Part shown: positions 1 to 8,908 of the stretch, in pieces
Layout: every line of letters begins with the position of its first letter
Position numbering within the stretch: the stretch's first letter is position 1
NCBI RefSeq assembly: GCF_026427355.1
Contig: NZ_CP102664.1
Coordinates: forward strand, 1,984,001 to 2,048,000
DNA: 64,000 nt
Direction: 5' to 3'
From: Sphingobium sp. JS3065
GTDB lineage: Bacteria; Pseudomonadota; Alphaproteobacteria; Sphingomonadales; Sphingomonadaceae
Position numbers and translations under genes: made by a program
Notes under the pieces: generated by a model
What the model was told of the DNA's origin: nothing
What the model saw: the letters and a program-made list of their open reading frames with translations, nothing else
Databases searched by the model: none

Positions 1-1
1 G

Positions 2-100
2 TTCGGCCTTTCGACCATGCAGGTCGTCGGTATCGGCGGCATGTGCTGGATGAGCATCGGCGCCTTCATCATGGCGCAGATGATCAACTTCGAAATCTGA
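2..100 (+). CDS. tadB: TadB-type pilus assembly protein, C-terminal end only
   Basis: The first 100 bases carry the last 32 codons of a gene that begins outside the window. The peptide is hydrophobic and ends ...MAQMINFEI, the single closing membrane segment and short polar tail typical of TadB, a type II secretion F-domain inner-membrane protein of the Tad/Flp pilus. The next gene, 13 bases downstream on the same strand, is TadC, its usual partner, and this context is the main support for the name. TadB and TadC are thought to form the inner-membrane platform on which the Flp pilin is assembled. Only the tail is visible, so the identification depends on the neighbour. Confidence 0.75.
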   Translation, partial: FGLSTMQVVGIGGMCWMSIGAFIMAQMINFEI

Positions 101-113
101 GGAAGCCGACAAG

Positions 114-1106
114 ATGGAAAATGTTCCCGTCCCCGCCGGCACCCTGTTCGGTCTGACCGCAACGGATTTCGGTACGCTGCTAGCCGCCATGGCGACGCTC
201 GCCATGCTGTTCGCGCTCTATGCGGTGATGACCGTGCGCGATCCGATGGCGAAGCGCGTCAAGGCGCTGAACGAACGGCGCGAACAGTTGAAGGCCGGCA
301 TCACCGCCTCCACCGCCCGCCGCCGCGCCAAGCTGGTGAAGAAGAACCAGGCGACCGACCAGATGCGGTCGCTGCTGTCCAGCCTCAAGGTGTTGCAGGA
401 CGATCAACTCAAGGATGCGCAGATCAAGCTGGCGCAAGCCGGCATCCGGTCGAAGGACTGGGCCGTCGCGGTGATTTTCGGCCGCATGATCCTGCCGATC
501 GTGATCGGCGGCGGCGCCGCGCTTCTGCTCTATGCCGTGGGCATCTTCCCCGAATGGGGCGGAGCAAAGCGCTTCATGGCCTTTGCCGCAGCACTGCTGC
601 TGTCCTACAAGGCGCCCGACATCTTCATCGACAATAAGGTCCAGAAGCGTTCCGCCGCGATCCGCAAGGGGCTGCCCGACGCGCTCGACCTGCTGGTGAT
701 CTGCGCCGAGGCGGGCCTGACCGTCGACGCCGCCTTCAGCCGCGTCGCCCGCGAACTGGGCAAGGCCTATCCGGAACTGGGCGACGAATTCCACCTGACG
801 GCGATCGAACTGAGCTTCCTCACCGAACGGCGCATGGCGTTCGAGAATCTGGCCAACCGCGTCAAGCTGGATGCGGTGAAGGGCGTCGTGACGACCATGA
901 TCCAGACCGAGAAATACGGCACGCCGCTGGCGTCCGCCCTTCGGGTGCTGTCCGCCGAATTCCGCCATGAACGCATGATGCGCGCCGAGGAAAAAGCCGC
1001 GCGCCTGCCCGCGATCATGACCGTGCCGCTGATTCTCTTCATCCTGCCGACCCTGTTCGTCGTCATTCTGGGTCCGGCGGCCTGCTCGATCAGCAAGGCT
1101 TTCTAA
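114..1106 (+). CDS. tadC: TadC-type pilus assembly protein (type II secretion F domain)
   Basis: 330 residues, the usual length for TadC. There is an N-terminal membrane segment (about residues 15-40), a basic cytoplasmic stretch (45-110), two membrane segments (about 118-165), then a cytoplasmic F domain with the typical run around GLPDALDLLVICAEAGLTVD, and a final membrane helix (about 300-325). The protein is expected in the inner membrane as part of the Flp/Tad pilus motor platform together with TadB. It follows tadB after 13 bases with a GAGGAAG ribosome site, so the two are co-transcribed. No further tad genes (tadD, tadG) follow; the next gene is an unrelated DUF2147 protein. Confidence 0.9.
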   Translation: MENVPVPAGTLFGLTATDFGTLLAAMATLAMLFALYAVMTVRDPMAKRVKALNERREQLKAGITASTARRRAKLVKKNQATDQMRSLLSSLKVLQDDQLKDAQIKLAQAGIRSKDWAVAVIFGRMILPIVIGGGAALLLYAVGIFPEWGGAKRFMAFAAALLLSYKAPDIFIDNKVQKRSAAIRKGLPDALDLLVICAEAGLTVDAAFSRVARELGKAYPELGDEFHLTAIELSFLTERRMAFENLANRVKLDAVKGVVTTMIQTEKYGTPLASALRVLSAEFRHERMMRAEEKAARLPAIMTVPLILFILPTLFVVILGPAACSISKAF

Positions 1107-1239
1107 AAATTGAGAGGGGCGACAGGGGCGCTGCCGTAGCGTCCCTTCGAAATCCGCGAAAAACCACTGATTTTCCGCCTTGGCGAAGCCGCCGGTCCTG
1201 CCTTATCCCTTGCCGCCAGACGCAAATCCGGAGAGGTCC

Positions 1240-1671
1240 ATGGTCGCCATCACCCGCATCGCCGCCCGCGCCGCGCTGTTCATCCTGCCCCTGTCCGCTG
1301 CCCTGCCCGCTGAGGCCGCGCAGCCCATCGCCGGCCGCTGGGCCACGGTCGAGGGCAAGGCCATCGTCCAGATATCGCCTTGCGGCAAGACATTGTGCGG
1401 ACGGATAGAGAAGATCGTGAAGCCCACCCCCGGCCGTCCCCAGACCGACATGAAGAACCCCGACCCGGCGCTGCGCGGAAAACCGCTGACGGGATTGGCG
1501 CTGCTCACCGGGTTCGAGGATGCGGGCGGCCTTTGGAAAGGGTCGATCTACGACCCGGAGAGCGGCAAGACCTATAACAGCAAGGTCAGCCGCAACGGCG
1601 ACGGCACGCTGAAGGTGCAGGGCTGCATCATGTTCTTCTGCAAGACGCAGATCTGGACGCCTGTGCGCTGA
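1240..1671 (+). CDS. DUF2147 family exported protein
   Basis: The reading frame opens at a TTG at 1180, but the ATG at 1240 is preferred: it has GAGAGG four bases upstream and begins a clear signal peptide (MVAITRIAARAALFILPLSA, cleavage after the AEA near residue 26). The mature part of about 118 residues has the DUF2147 pattern: a G-x-W start, two cysteines near SPCGKTLCG, a central GLALLTGF and a closing W. DUF2147 proteins are small periplasmic proteins of unknown function, common in sphingomonads. A second cysteine pair (GCIMFFCK) near the end could form a disulfide. It stands alone between tadC and a convergent gene. Confidence 0.8.
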   Translation: MVAITRIAARAALFILPLSAALPAEAAQPIAGRWATVEGKAIVQISPCGKTLCGRIEKIVKPTPGRPQTDMKNPDPALRGKPLTGLALLTGFEDAGGLWKGSIYDPESGKTYNSKVSRNGDGTLKVQGCIMFFCKTQIWTPVR

Positions 1672-1710
1672 AACAGTGTCGGGTTGGGGTGATGAGCGGA
1701 CATCATTTCC

Positions 1711-1736
1711 GTCATCCCAGCGGAAGCTGGGATGAC
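1711..1736. repeat. Short perfect inverted repeat (GTCATCCCAGC arms)
   Basis: An 11-base arm, a GGAA loop and the perfect complement lie between two convergent genes. There is no T-run of note on either side. Sequences of this form (GTCATCCCAGC...GCTGGGATGAC) recur between genes in many Alphaproteobacteria, so this is probably a dispersed palindrome that also acts as a bidirectional transcription end. Confidence 0.6.
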
Positions 1737-1767
1737 GATATTATCAACGTCCGTGCCAGGCTCGAAC

Positions 1768-2271
1768 TCAATCCCCGATAGGCACGAAGGCGCCCTTGGC
1801 GCGATCCTTCACGACCTTGTCGGCGCGGAAGACGGACCCGCTCATGGTGATGTAGACGCCCGGCCCTGCGGCCTGGACCGTCGCGAAGGCCATGCCCAGA
1901 TTGAAGCTGGCGTCGCTCTCCCCAAAGCGTGCCGGGGCCAGCGCGCCCACCAGTACCACCGTCTTGCCGGGGATGGCTGAAAGCAGCTTGGCCGTTTCCG
2001 TCATCGTGTCGGTGCCATGGGTGATGATGATGTGGCTTTCCGGCGCGGCGGCTACGCGGTCGCGGATCAGGGCGCGGTCGGCGTCATCCAGTTCCAGGCT
2101 GTCCTTGCGCGTGACTTCCTCTATGCGGAAGGGCCGCTTGACTCTGGCGATGTCGAGCAGCTTGGCCATCACCGTCTCCCCCACCTGATAGTCCGACAGC
2201 GCATCGAAATAAATCTTGTCGATCGTCCCGCCAGTGGTGAGGATAAGAATGGGCATTTCGGGGGACAGCAT
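1768..2271 (-). CDS. Asparaginase-family protein, N-terminal domain only
   Basis: 167 residues. It has the two signature motifs of L-asparaginase: TTGGTIDK near the N-terminus (nucleophilic threonine) and HGTDTM near residue 85 (second threonine and aspartate). Classical bacterial asparaginases are about 330 residues with a second Rossmann-like domain; here the protein ends after the first domain with a normal stop, followed by the palindrome at 1711-1736. The start is supported by GGAG eight bases upstream; an internal Met at residue 6 is an alternative. Short asparaginases of this type occur as intact genes in Alphaproteobacteria, so this is probably not a truncation. Whether it hydrolyses asparagine is uncertain. 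Confidence 0.78.
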   Translation of the reverse strand: MLSPEMPILILTTGGTIDKIYFDALSDYQVGETVMAKLLDIARVKRPFRIEEVTRKDSLELDDADRALIRDRVAAAPESHIIITHGTDTMTETAKLLSAIPGKTVVLVGALAPARFGESDASFNLGMAFATVQAAGPGVYITMSGSVFRADKVVKDRAKGAFVPIGD

Positions 2272-2340
2272 GGCGGGAACTCCGGAGGAAAGAAGGCCGC
2301 CCCCTTTAGAGCATTTCCATGGAGAGGTGAACCGTCGGCC

Positions 2341-3153
2341 CTACCCGCCCCTGGCCATTTCCTCACCCCGGTCGCGGGCGGCGGACAGCGTATCGGTGAG
2401 CAGCCTCAACAGACGGTCGTCGGCGTCGAGGACGTTCAGCCCCTGCCGCGTCATGCCGCCGGGGCTGGCGACGCGGTCGGCCAGAACCGCAGGGCTTTCA
2501 CTTGCCAGCGCCGCCATGCTGGCCGAGCCGCGCACCGTGGCAAGCGCCATGCGGGCCGCCTGATCGGCGGGCAGGCCAAGCGCTTCACCGGCCCGCGCGA
2601 AGGCGTCGATGAAGCGGAACAGAAAGGCAGGTCCGCAACCAGACAGCGCGGTGACTTCGTTGAACTGCCCCTCATCGGCGATCCATTCGGCAAGGCCGAG
2701 CGGGGCAAGGAACGCCTCCACCGCCTGGCGCGAAGCCGCCGGAACGGCGGCGTCCGCATGGAGCGCGGTCACGCCCTCCCCTATGCCCACCGGAAGATTG
2801 GGCATGGCGCGGACGATCTCTCCTGCCGCCGGGAGGGCGGCACGCAGATCGGCGAGCGGCGTTCCCGCCAGGATAGAGAGGATGCGGATATCCGTCCCGC
2901 AGAGCGGCGCGAGCGATGCCGCGACCTCGCCAAGCTGATAGGGCTTCATGCCAAGCAATATCGTGGCGTCCGCAGGCAGGGAGGCCGGATAGTCGGTGAC
3001 GACCGCAACGCCGTCCGCCACCGTCTGGCCGCTTGGGCGCAGCACGGTGACTTTTGCCGGATCGAGGCCGCAGGCGAGCCATCGCCGCAGCATCTGGCCC
3101 GCCATATTGCCGCAGCCGACAAGGAAGAGATGGTCGGGCCAGATATCGGTCAT
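2341..3153 (-). CDS. proC: Pyrroline-5-carboxylate reductase
   Basis: 270 residues, normal for ProC, which reduces 1-pyrroline-5-carboxylate to proline with NAD(P)H in the cytoplasm. The N-terminal Rossmann fold has the motif LVGCGNMAGQML (residues 11-22). The C-terminal dimerisation domain has the family signature around ALSGCGPAFLFRF and VASPGGMTRQGL. It lies 10 bases downstream of the YbjN gene on the same strand and probably shares its message; the pairing YbjN-proC-UbiK-like is common in sphingomonads. Downstream, 69 bases separate it from the asparaginase gene. Confidence 0.93.
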   Translation of the reverse strand: MTDIWPDHLFLVGCGNMAGQMLRRWLACGLDPAKVTVLRPSGQTVADGVAVVTDYPASLPADATILLGMKPYQLGEVAASLAPLCGTDIRILSILAGTPLADLRAALPAAGEIVRAMPNLPVGIGEGVTALHADAAVPAASRQAVEAFLAPLGLAEWIADEGQFNEVTALSGCGPAFLFRFIDAFARAGEALGLPADQAARMALATVRGSASMAALASESPAVLADRVASPGGMTRQGLNVLDADDRLLRLLTDTLSAARDRGEEMARGG

Positions 3154-3163
3154 GGGAAAAGTC

Positions 3164-3670
3164 TCAGGCTTCGCCGCGCGTTTCGATGAGGCTGGCGGAC
3201 AGGGCTTCGGCCGGGGTCTTGCCGCCCCAGAGGACGAACTGGAACACCGGGTAGAAGCGTTCGCATTCGTCGATCGCAGTTTCGACCAATATCTGCGCCT
3301 GGTCGAGCGTCAGCGTGCCGCCCGCGCCCAGCAGCGCGCCGTGACGGAACAGCACGATGCCGCTGGACGACCAGAGTTCAAAATGGCCAAGCCAGAGCTG
3401 TTCGTTGATCAGGCCCAGCGTTTCGTAGATGGCGGTGCGCTTGTCGTCGTTCACCCGGATGTCGGGCAGGGCAAGCAATTGCAGCACCTGATCCTCGTCG
3501 CGCCAGATGCCGCGCAGTTCATATTGCGCCCACGACCCCTGCGTGCTGGCGACGATTTCGTCCTCGCCCACCTGATCGTAGCTCCAGCCATGCGCCTCGA
3601 AAAAGGCGGCCAGCATATCGATCGGCGCAGCTTCCTGGCCGCCATTTTCATATTCGTCGCTGTCCATCAT
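3164..3670 (-). CDS. YbjN domain-containing protein
   Basis: 168 residues, soluble and acidic, with no signal peptide or membrane segment. The fold is that of YbjN/sensory-transduction regulators: a central HGWSYDQVGEDEIVA segment, then alternating strands and a helix that ends in ERFYPVFQFVLWGGKTPAEAL. The family is suspected to act as a chaperone-like or regulatory protein, but its molecular role is not settled. It sits directly upstream of proC (10-base gap), and the two are probably one operon. Confidence 0.85.
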   Translation of the reverse strand: MMDSDEYENGGQEAAPIDMLAAFFEAHGWSYDQVGEDEIVASTQGSWAQYELRGIWRDEDQVLQLLALPDIRVNDDKRTAIYETLGLINEQLWLGHFELWSSSGIVLFRHGALLGAGGTLTLDQAQILVETAIDECERFYPVFQFVLWGGKTPAEALSASLIETRGEA

Positions 3671-3739
3671 CTGCGCGCCTTAAAGCATTTTTGCCGCTGG
3701 AGGAAAGCGGGCGGCATGGAAAAGCGTGGACAATTTCGC

Positions 3740-4030
3740 TTATTCTTCATCCCTGGGCTTGGCGCGCACCGTCTTCTTCACCGGTTCGGGCGCCTTGCCC
3801 TCCAGCGCGTCGAGGCGGCCCTTCAGCAATTCCACCTCTTCGCGGGCGGCGGCGGCCAGCGCCTTGACCGCATCGAATTCGTCGCGGCTGACGAAATCCA
3901 TGCCGCCGATCCACTGCTTGGCCTTTTCGCGGGCATTGGTTTCGAATTCGCGGCTCATGCCCGCGACCGTCCCGGCCGCGCCGTTCACCAGCTTGGCAAG
4001 GTCGTCGAAAAAGCGGTTTTCGCTCTGCAT
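3740..4030 (-). CDS. UbiK-like accessory factor (BMFP family)
   Basis: 96 residues from the ATG at 4030, which has AAGGACG upstream; the frame stays open to 4144 but the extra residues are arginine-rich shadow sequence. The protein is an amphipathic helix followed by a coiled coil with a hydrophobic heptad pattern (FVSRDEFDAVKALAAAAREEVELLKGRL split across residues about 46-75) and a basic, proline-rich tail. This matches the UbiK/BMFP family, small coiled-coil factors that assist ubiquinone biosynthesis and bind membranes. Gammaproteobacterial UbiK is similar in size. The function in this organism is by family resemblance only. Confidence 0.8.
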   Translation of the reverse strand: MQSENRFFDDLAKLVNGAAGTVAGMSREFETNAREKAKQWIGGMDFVSRDEFDAVKALAAAAREEVELLKGRLDALEGKAPEPVKKTVRAKPRDEE

Positions 4031-4076
4031 GATGCTTCGTCCTTCCGTGCGGCGCCGTTCTGTCCGGCGCCAAAAA

Positions 4077-4625
4077 TCATATCTGGGTCTGGAATGCGGG
4101 TTTGCCAAGGCTTTCCGCATCCGGATTGAGGCGGCCGATCTCATAATTGAGGTAGGAGGCGAAGGCCAGCCAGCACAGATAGGGCAGCAGCAAAAGACCC
4201 GCGACCCGGCGGACGCGCCAGAAAAGCGCGGTCGTGATGGCGACGAGGACGAACAGGACGGCGATCAGGACCAGCGCCTGATCCACCTGATGCGCGCGGA
4301 AGAAAAGCGGCGACCAGATGAGGTTGAGGGCAAATTGCGCGACGAAGGCGATGATCGCCGCGCCCCTGCCCCTTGCGCCGCGGGCATGGAGCACGATGGC
4401 GAAGGCCAGCGCCATCAGGACATAAAGCACGGACCAGGCAACGCCGAAGACCCAGCCGGGCGGCATCAGGTCCGGCTTGGCCAGCGCATCGAACCAGCGA
4501 TTGCCATAGCCACTATTGGCGAGCTTTCCCGAAAGAAAGCCAAGGAAAACAATGGCGGGCACAGTAACCAGCGCCCAGCGCGCATAGGCGAGACGTAATT
4601 GACCCGGAGACGCAATCTCGTTCAT
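4077..4625 (-). CDS. tspO: TspO/MBR family membrane protein
   Basis: 182 residues from the ATG at 4625 (a TTG two codons earlier is possible). Five membrane helices are visible, with the family features KPDLMPPGWVFGVAWSVLY in the second, FALNLIWSPLFF in the third or fourth and PYLCWLAFASYLN at the end. TspO proteins bind porphyrins and, in Alphaproteobacteria such as Rhodobacter, act in tetrapyrrole-linked and oxidative-stress control. The protein is expected in the membrane. It is 46 bases from the UbiK-like gene; no pigment genes are nearby, so its role here cannot be specified. Confidence 0.88.
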   Translation of the reverse strand: MNEIASPGQLRLAYARWALVTVPAIVFLGFLSGKLANSGYGNRWFDALAKPDLMPPGWVFGVAWSVLYVLMALAFAIVLHARGARGRGAAIIAFVAQFALNLIWSPLFFRAHQVDQALVLIAVLFVLVAITTALFWRVRRVAGLLLLPYLCWLAFASYLNYEIGRLNPDAESLGKPAFQTQI

Positions 4626-4645
4626 CGGCAACGAAGCTCCACCTT

Positions 4646-7600
4646 TTACTCGGCGGCTTCAGGCGAATCCTTCAAGGCCGAGTCAAGCCGCCGACTGACG
4701 GTTTGCGGTGAAACGGTTCGTCCTGCAACCCGCGAATAGAGGATCGGGATCAGGAACAGCGTGATCAGCGTCGCCAGGCTGACGCCGGACACCACCACCA
4801 CGCCGATGGAATGGCGCGCCGCCGCGCCCGCGCCGCCACGGACGACCAGCGGGACGGCGCCGATGACCGTGGCGATGGAGGTCATCAGGATCGGGCGCAG
4901 GCGGCGGGCGGCGGCCTGACGGATGGCGTCGCCAATCTCCAGCCCCTCGTCGCGTAGCTGGTTGGCGAATTCCACGATCAATATGCCGTTCTTTGCCGCC
5001 AATCCCACCAGCATGACGATGCCGATCTGGCTGTAGAGATTGACCGATCCGCCCGTCAGCGCCAGGCCCAGCACGCCGCCCGCGACCGCCAGCGGAACCG
5101 TGGCGATGATGACGCCGGGATGGACGAAGCTTTCGAACTGCGCGGCCAGCAGCAGGTAGACGATCAGGATGGTGAGGCCGAACACCAGCCAGATTGACCC
5201 GCCGGTCTCGCGCAGCGACTGGCTTTCGCCCCGATAACCGAGCGCCAGCACTTCGGGGGACTGGCGCGCCTGATCCTCCAGGAAATTCAATGCCTCGCCC
5301 AGCGAAAAACCGGGGGCCAGCGCGGCGGTCAGGGTAATGGCGCGCAGCTTGTTATAGCGGTTGAGCTGGCGCGGGCCGGCGACTTCGCGCACGGTGACGA
5401 CGGCGGACAGGGGCACCAGGGTGCCAGTGCGGCTGCGCACATTGATGCGTTCCAGGTCCGCCTGGGTCTGCCGCCCTTCCCGTTCCGCCTGCACCAGCAC
5501 GCGATATTCCTCGCCCCGGTCGACATAAGTGGTGACGCGGCGGGAACCGAGCAGTGTCTGCAACGCCTGGCTGATGTCGTTGGCCGATACGCCCAGGTCG
5601 CCCGCCCGCTGCTGATCCACCTCGATCCGCATCTGCGGCTTGGTTTCCTTGTAATCGGAATCAAGGTTGATGAAGCCCGGATTGGTCGCGGCGGCGGCCA
5701 TGATGCGGTCGCGCGCGGCGACCAGCCCCTCATAGGTCGATCCGGCCAGCACCAGATTGACTGGCAGGCCACGTCCCCGGCCAAGCCCGGAACGCGGCGC
5801 AACATTGCCGCGCACGCCCGGCTGGCTGGCGATGATCTTGTTGATCGTGTCGGCCACTTCCGCCGTGGTGACGGTCCGGTCCTCCCACGGACGCAGGAAG
5901 GCGATGATGTTGCCGCCGTTGAAATCGTCGCTGGCGCTGAAGCCCGCAGGCGCGCGCATGTTCAGCACCTGGAGAATGCCTTTGTCGCGCAGCGGCTGAA
6001 GATCGTTCTCGATCCTCTGCATATAGATTTTCATGCGGTCGAAGCCGGTGCCTTCGGGGGCCGTCACCTGACCATCGACGACGCCGGTATCCTCCGCCGG
6101 GGCGAGTTCGGTCGGCAGCGTGATGAACAATGCGCCTGCGCCTGCCAGGAACAACAGCACGGGTACGATGGCAATGAGCGGCCGCCTCAGCACGCGGTCG
6201 AGCAGGCGTCCATAGGCCGCCTCCAGCCGCTGGAACCGGTCGTCCACCCAACGCGACAGCCGGGACCGTTCGGAATGCCGCAGCAGCTTCGAACAGAGCA
6301 TCGGCGCCAGGCTGAGCGAAATGAAGCCGGAAAAGGCGATGGCGGCGATCATCGCGATGGCCAGTTCGCGGAACAGCAGGCCCGTCTGCCCCGCCAGGAA
6401 CATCACCGGCACGAACACCGCGCAGACGACCAGCGTGGTCGAAATGATGGCGAAACCCACCTGCCGCGTGCCGAGATAGGCGGCGGCCAGCGGGTCTTCC
6501 CCCTGCTCTATGCGGTGATAGACATTTTCCAGCACGACGATGGCGTCGTCCACCACCAGCCCGATCGCCAGCACGAAGGCGAGCAGCGTCAGCAGGTTGA
6601 TCGACAGGCCCAGCAGCCACATGACGGCGCAGGTCGCCAGCAGGCAGATCGGCACGGTGATCGACGGAATGATCGTCGCCCGCATCGAACCCAGGAAGAG
6701 GAAGATGACCAGCACCACCAGCAGGGCCGCTTCGCCCAGCGTGTCGTAGACATTGTCGATGGCGCGGCTGATGAACAGGGATTCGTCCGATCCGATGGTG
6801 ACCTTCATGCCCTCGGGCAGCGTGGTGCGCAGTTCATCGATCAGCGCCTTCGCCTTTTCCGCGACGTCCAGCGTGTTGGCGCCCGACTGGCGGATGATGC
6901 CCACGCCGACGCCGGTGGCGGCGTTGGAGCGGAAGGAAGTATAGGGGTTTTCCGCCCCCTGCTCGATCCGCGCAATATCGCCCAGCTTCACCTGATAGCC
7001 GTCCGCGCCGCGCCCGACGACCAGCCCGGCAAATTGTTCGGGCGTGGAAAAGGCGCGCTCGACACGCAGCGTCTGATTCTGGTCCTTCGATTCGAAGCGT
7101 CCCGCCGGCAGTTCCACATTCTGGGCGCGCAAGGCCACCTCGATGTCGCCGGGCGTGATGCCGAAGGCGGCCAGCTTTTCCGCGTTCAGCCAGATGCGGG
7201 TGGAGGGCCGCTCGTCGCCGCCGCCGACGACGCGGGCGACGCCGTCAATGGCGGAAAAGCGGTCCAGCACATTGCGGTCGAGATAGTCGGCGATCTGGGT
7301 CGGGGTCCAGCCGTCCCTGGTGAAGACGATGAACAATATCGCCCGCGCATCGGCGTCGACCTTCCGGATTTCCGGAGCCAGCGCGTCTTCGGGCAAATCC
7401 TCCACGATGCCGCTGACGCGGTCGCGCACGTCATTGGCTGCGGAATCTATGTCCCGCGACGGGTCGAATTCGATGTTGACCGACGAAACGCCGTCCCGCG
7501 AGGTCGAATTGATATTCTGGATGCCCTGGACGCCCGCGACGCCATCCTCGATGATCTGGGTGATACGGGTTTCCACCACCGATGCCGCCGCGCCGGTATA

Positions 7601-7750
7601 GCTGGTCTCGACCGAGACGATCGGCGGGTCGGTATCGGGATATTCGCGGATGGACAGGCTGAGATAGCCGACCACCCCGACGATGCAGAGCAGCACCGCG
7701 ACGACCGCCGCGAAGACCGGACGGCGGACGGACAGGTCCGAAAGCTGCAT
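4646..7750 (-). CDS. RND efflux transporter, inner-membrane permease (HAE1 type)
   Basis: 1034 residues with the classical RND layout: an N-terminal membrane helix, a large periplasmic loop, helices 2-6, a second loop and helices 8-12. The proton-relay aspartates are present in the helix-4 sequence AIGLVVDDAIVVLENV. Its N-terminus (LSIREYPDTDPPIVSV) resembles the MexF/MexB-like permeases that export hydrophobic compounds. It lies 12 bases after its membrane-fusion partner and the two form an operon. No outer-membrane TolC-like gene follows, so a shared channel encoded elsewhere must be used. The substrate cannot be told from the sequence. Confidence 0.92.
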   Translation of the reverse strand: MQLSDLSVRRPVFAAVVAVLLCIVGVVGYLSLSIREYPDTDPPIVSVETSYTGAAASVVETRITQIIEDGVAGVQGIQNINSTSRDGVSSVNIEFDPSRDIDSAANDVRDRVSGIVEDLPEDALAPEIRKVDADARAILFIVFTRDGWTPTQIADYLDRNVLDRFSAIDGVARVVGGGDERPSTRIWLNAEKLAAFGITPGDIEVALRAQNVELPAGRFESKDQNQTLRVERAFSTPEQFAGLVVGRGADGYQVKLGDIARIEQGAENPYTSFRSNAATGVGVGIIRQSGANTLDVAEKAKALIDELRTTLPEGMKVTIGSDESLFISRAIDNVYDTLGEAALLVVLVIFLFLGSMRATIIPSITVPICLLATCAVMWLLGLSINLLTLLAFVLAIGLVVDDAIVVLENVYHRIEQGEDPLAAAYLGTRQVGFAIISTTLVVCAVFVPVMFLAGQTGLLFRELAIAMIAAIAFSGFISLSLAPMLCSKLLRHSERSRLSRWVDDRFQRLEAAYGRLLDRVLRRPLIAIVPVLLFLAGAGALFITLPTELAPAEDTGVVDGQVTAPEGTGFDRMKIYMQRIENDLQPLRDKGILQVLNMRAPAGFSASDDFNGGNIIAFLRPWEDRTVTTAEVADTINKIIASQPGVRGNVAPRSGLGRGRGLPVNLVLAGSTYEGLVAARDRIMAAAATNPGFINLDSDYKETKPQMRIEVDQQRAGDLGVSANDISQALQTLLGSRRVTTYVDRGEEYRVLVQAEREGRQTQADLERINVRSRTGTLVPLSAVVTVREVAGPRQLNRYNKLRAITLTAALAPGFSLGEALNFLEDQARQSPEVLALGYRGESQSLRETGGSIWLVFGLTILIVYLLLAAQFESFVHPGVIIATVPLAVAGGVLGLALTGGSVNLYSQIGIVMLVGLAAKNGILIVEFANQLRDEGLEIGDAIRQAAARRLRPILMTSIATVIGAVPLVVRGGAGAAARHSIGVVVVSGVSLATLITLFLIPILYSRVAGRTVSPQTVSRRLDSALKDSPEAAE

Positions 7751-7762
7751 GGTTCGCCTCCC

Positions 7763-8821
7763 TTAACCGGCCGCCCGACCGGCGCTCGCACTCTTCGCCT
7801 CCGGCTTGTCGCCCGGCAGGCGCACGGGTACGCCGTCGGTCAGCTTGACGACGCCGTCGGTGACGACGGTCTGGCCCGGCTTCACCCCGCCCAATATCTC
7901 GACCAGGCCGTTCTGGCGAATGCCGGTGTCGACCTTGGTCCGCTTGGCCTTGCCACCCTCCACCAGGAAGACGAACCGCTCCTCGCCATCGCCCACCACC
8001 GCCAGTTCCGGCACGGCCAGCGACTGGCGCTGCTTGGCGATCACATTGACGGTCAGCAGCATGCCCGGCTTCAGCGCGCGGTCGGGATTGGGCAGGATGG
8101 CGCGTATCCTGACGGCGCGGGTGGCGGGATCGATCACCGGATCGATAGTGGCGACCGTGCCGGTGAAGGGCCGGTCGGGCCAGGCGGCGGAGATCGCCTT
8201 GATCGCCTGCCCTTCCCGGATCATCGATAGGCGGGTTTCGGGAATGGTGAAATCCAGCTTGATCCGCGAAATATCGCTGACCGTCGCGATCGGCGTGCCG
8301 GCGGTGACGATGGCGCCGGGCGATACGGTGCGCAGGCTGACCCAGCCGGGGAAGGGCGCGCGGATCACCCGGTCACCGATGGAGGCGCGGGCCTGTTGCG
8401 CGCTGGCGCGGGCGGCATTGGCCAGCGCGATCTGGCTGTCGAGGCTGGCGGCGGTCGCGAAGCCGCGCGCTTTCAACGCCTGAATGCGGTTCAATTGCTG
8501 TTGTGCCTGCAACGCCTGGGCTTGGGCGGCGGCGAGTTCCGCCTGTTCCTGCCCCACGGCCAGGGTCGCGATCACCTGCCCCTTGCCGACAAAGCCCCCG
8601 TCGCTGAAATTGATGGAGGTGATGCGCTCCGTCACCGGGGCGGACAGCACCACCTGTTCATTGGCGAAGGCGGTGCCGACGGCGTCCAGATTGTCGGTGA
8701 AGCTTTCGGACGCGATCGGCGCAGCTTCGACCAGTGCTGGCGGACGCGCTTTCTTTTCCTTTTGACCGCCACAGGCGGAAAGGGTCAGCGCGATCAGGAG
8801 GATAGGCAGGATGGTGCGCAT
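7763..8821 (-). CDS. RND efflux periplasmic adaptor (membrane fusion lipoprotein)
   Basis: 352 residues. The N-terminus is a lipoprotein signal ending in LSACGG, so the protein is expected to be anchored to the inner membrane at Cys-17. It then shows a biotinyl-lipoyl-like half-motif (VGKGQVIATL), an alpha-hairpin coiled coil rich in alanine and glutamine (about 95-150), a second lipoyl half (VIRAPFPGWVSLRTVSPGAIV) and beta-barrel domains. This is the standard adaptor that links an RND permease to an outer-membrane channel. It precedes the permease by 12 bases. No regulator is adjacent; the upstream neighbour tlyA is on the same strand. Confidence 0.92.
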   Translation of the reverse strand: MRTILPILLIALTLSACGGQKEKKARPPALVEAAPIASESFTDNLDAVGTAFANEQVVLSAPVTERITSINFSDGGFVGKGQVIATLAVGQEQAELAAAQAQALQAQQQLNRIQALKARGFATAASLDSQIALANAARASAQQARASIGDRVIRAPFPGWVSLRTVSPGAIVTAGTPIATVSDISRIKLDFTIPETRLSMIREGQAIKAISAAWPDRPFTGTVATIDPVIDPATRAVRIRAILPNPDRALKPGMLLTVNVIAKQRQSLAVPELAVVGDGEERFVFLVEGGKAKRTKVDTGIRQNGLVEILGGVKPGQTVVTDGVVKLTDGVPVRLPGDKPEAKSASAGRAAG

Positions 8822-8908
8822 GGGATCGGGCTAATCGGCCTTTGCAAGCGACTCAATTGGGCATTTGTCGCGGATGGTAACTATAGCGGCGAAACGAATA
8901 GGACGGGA

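Noticed and set aside
6275..8230. Long open frame opposite the RND efflux genes
   Set aside because: It lies fully antisense to two well-supported genes, is rich in Arg, His, Gln and Asp as expected for a GC-rich shadow, and has no motif.
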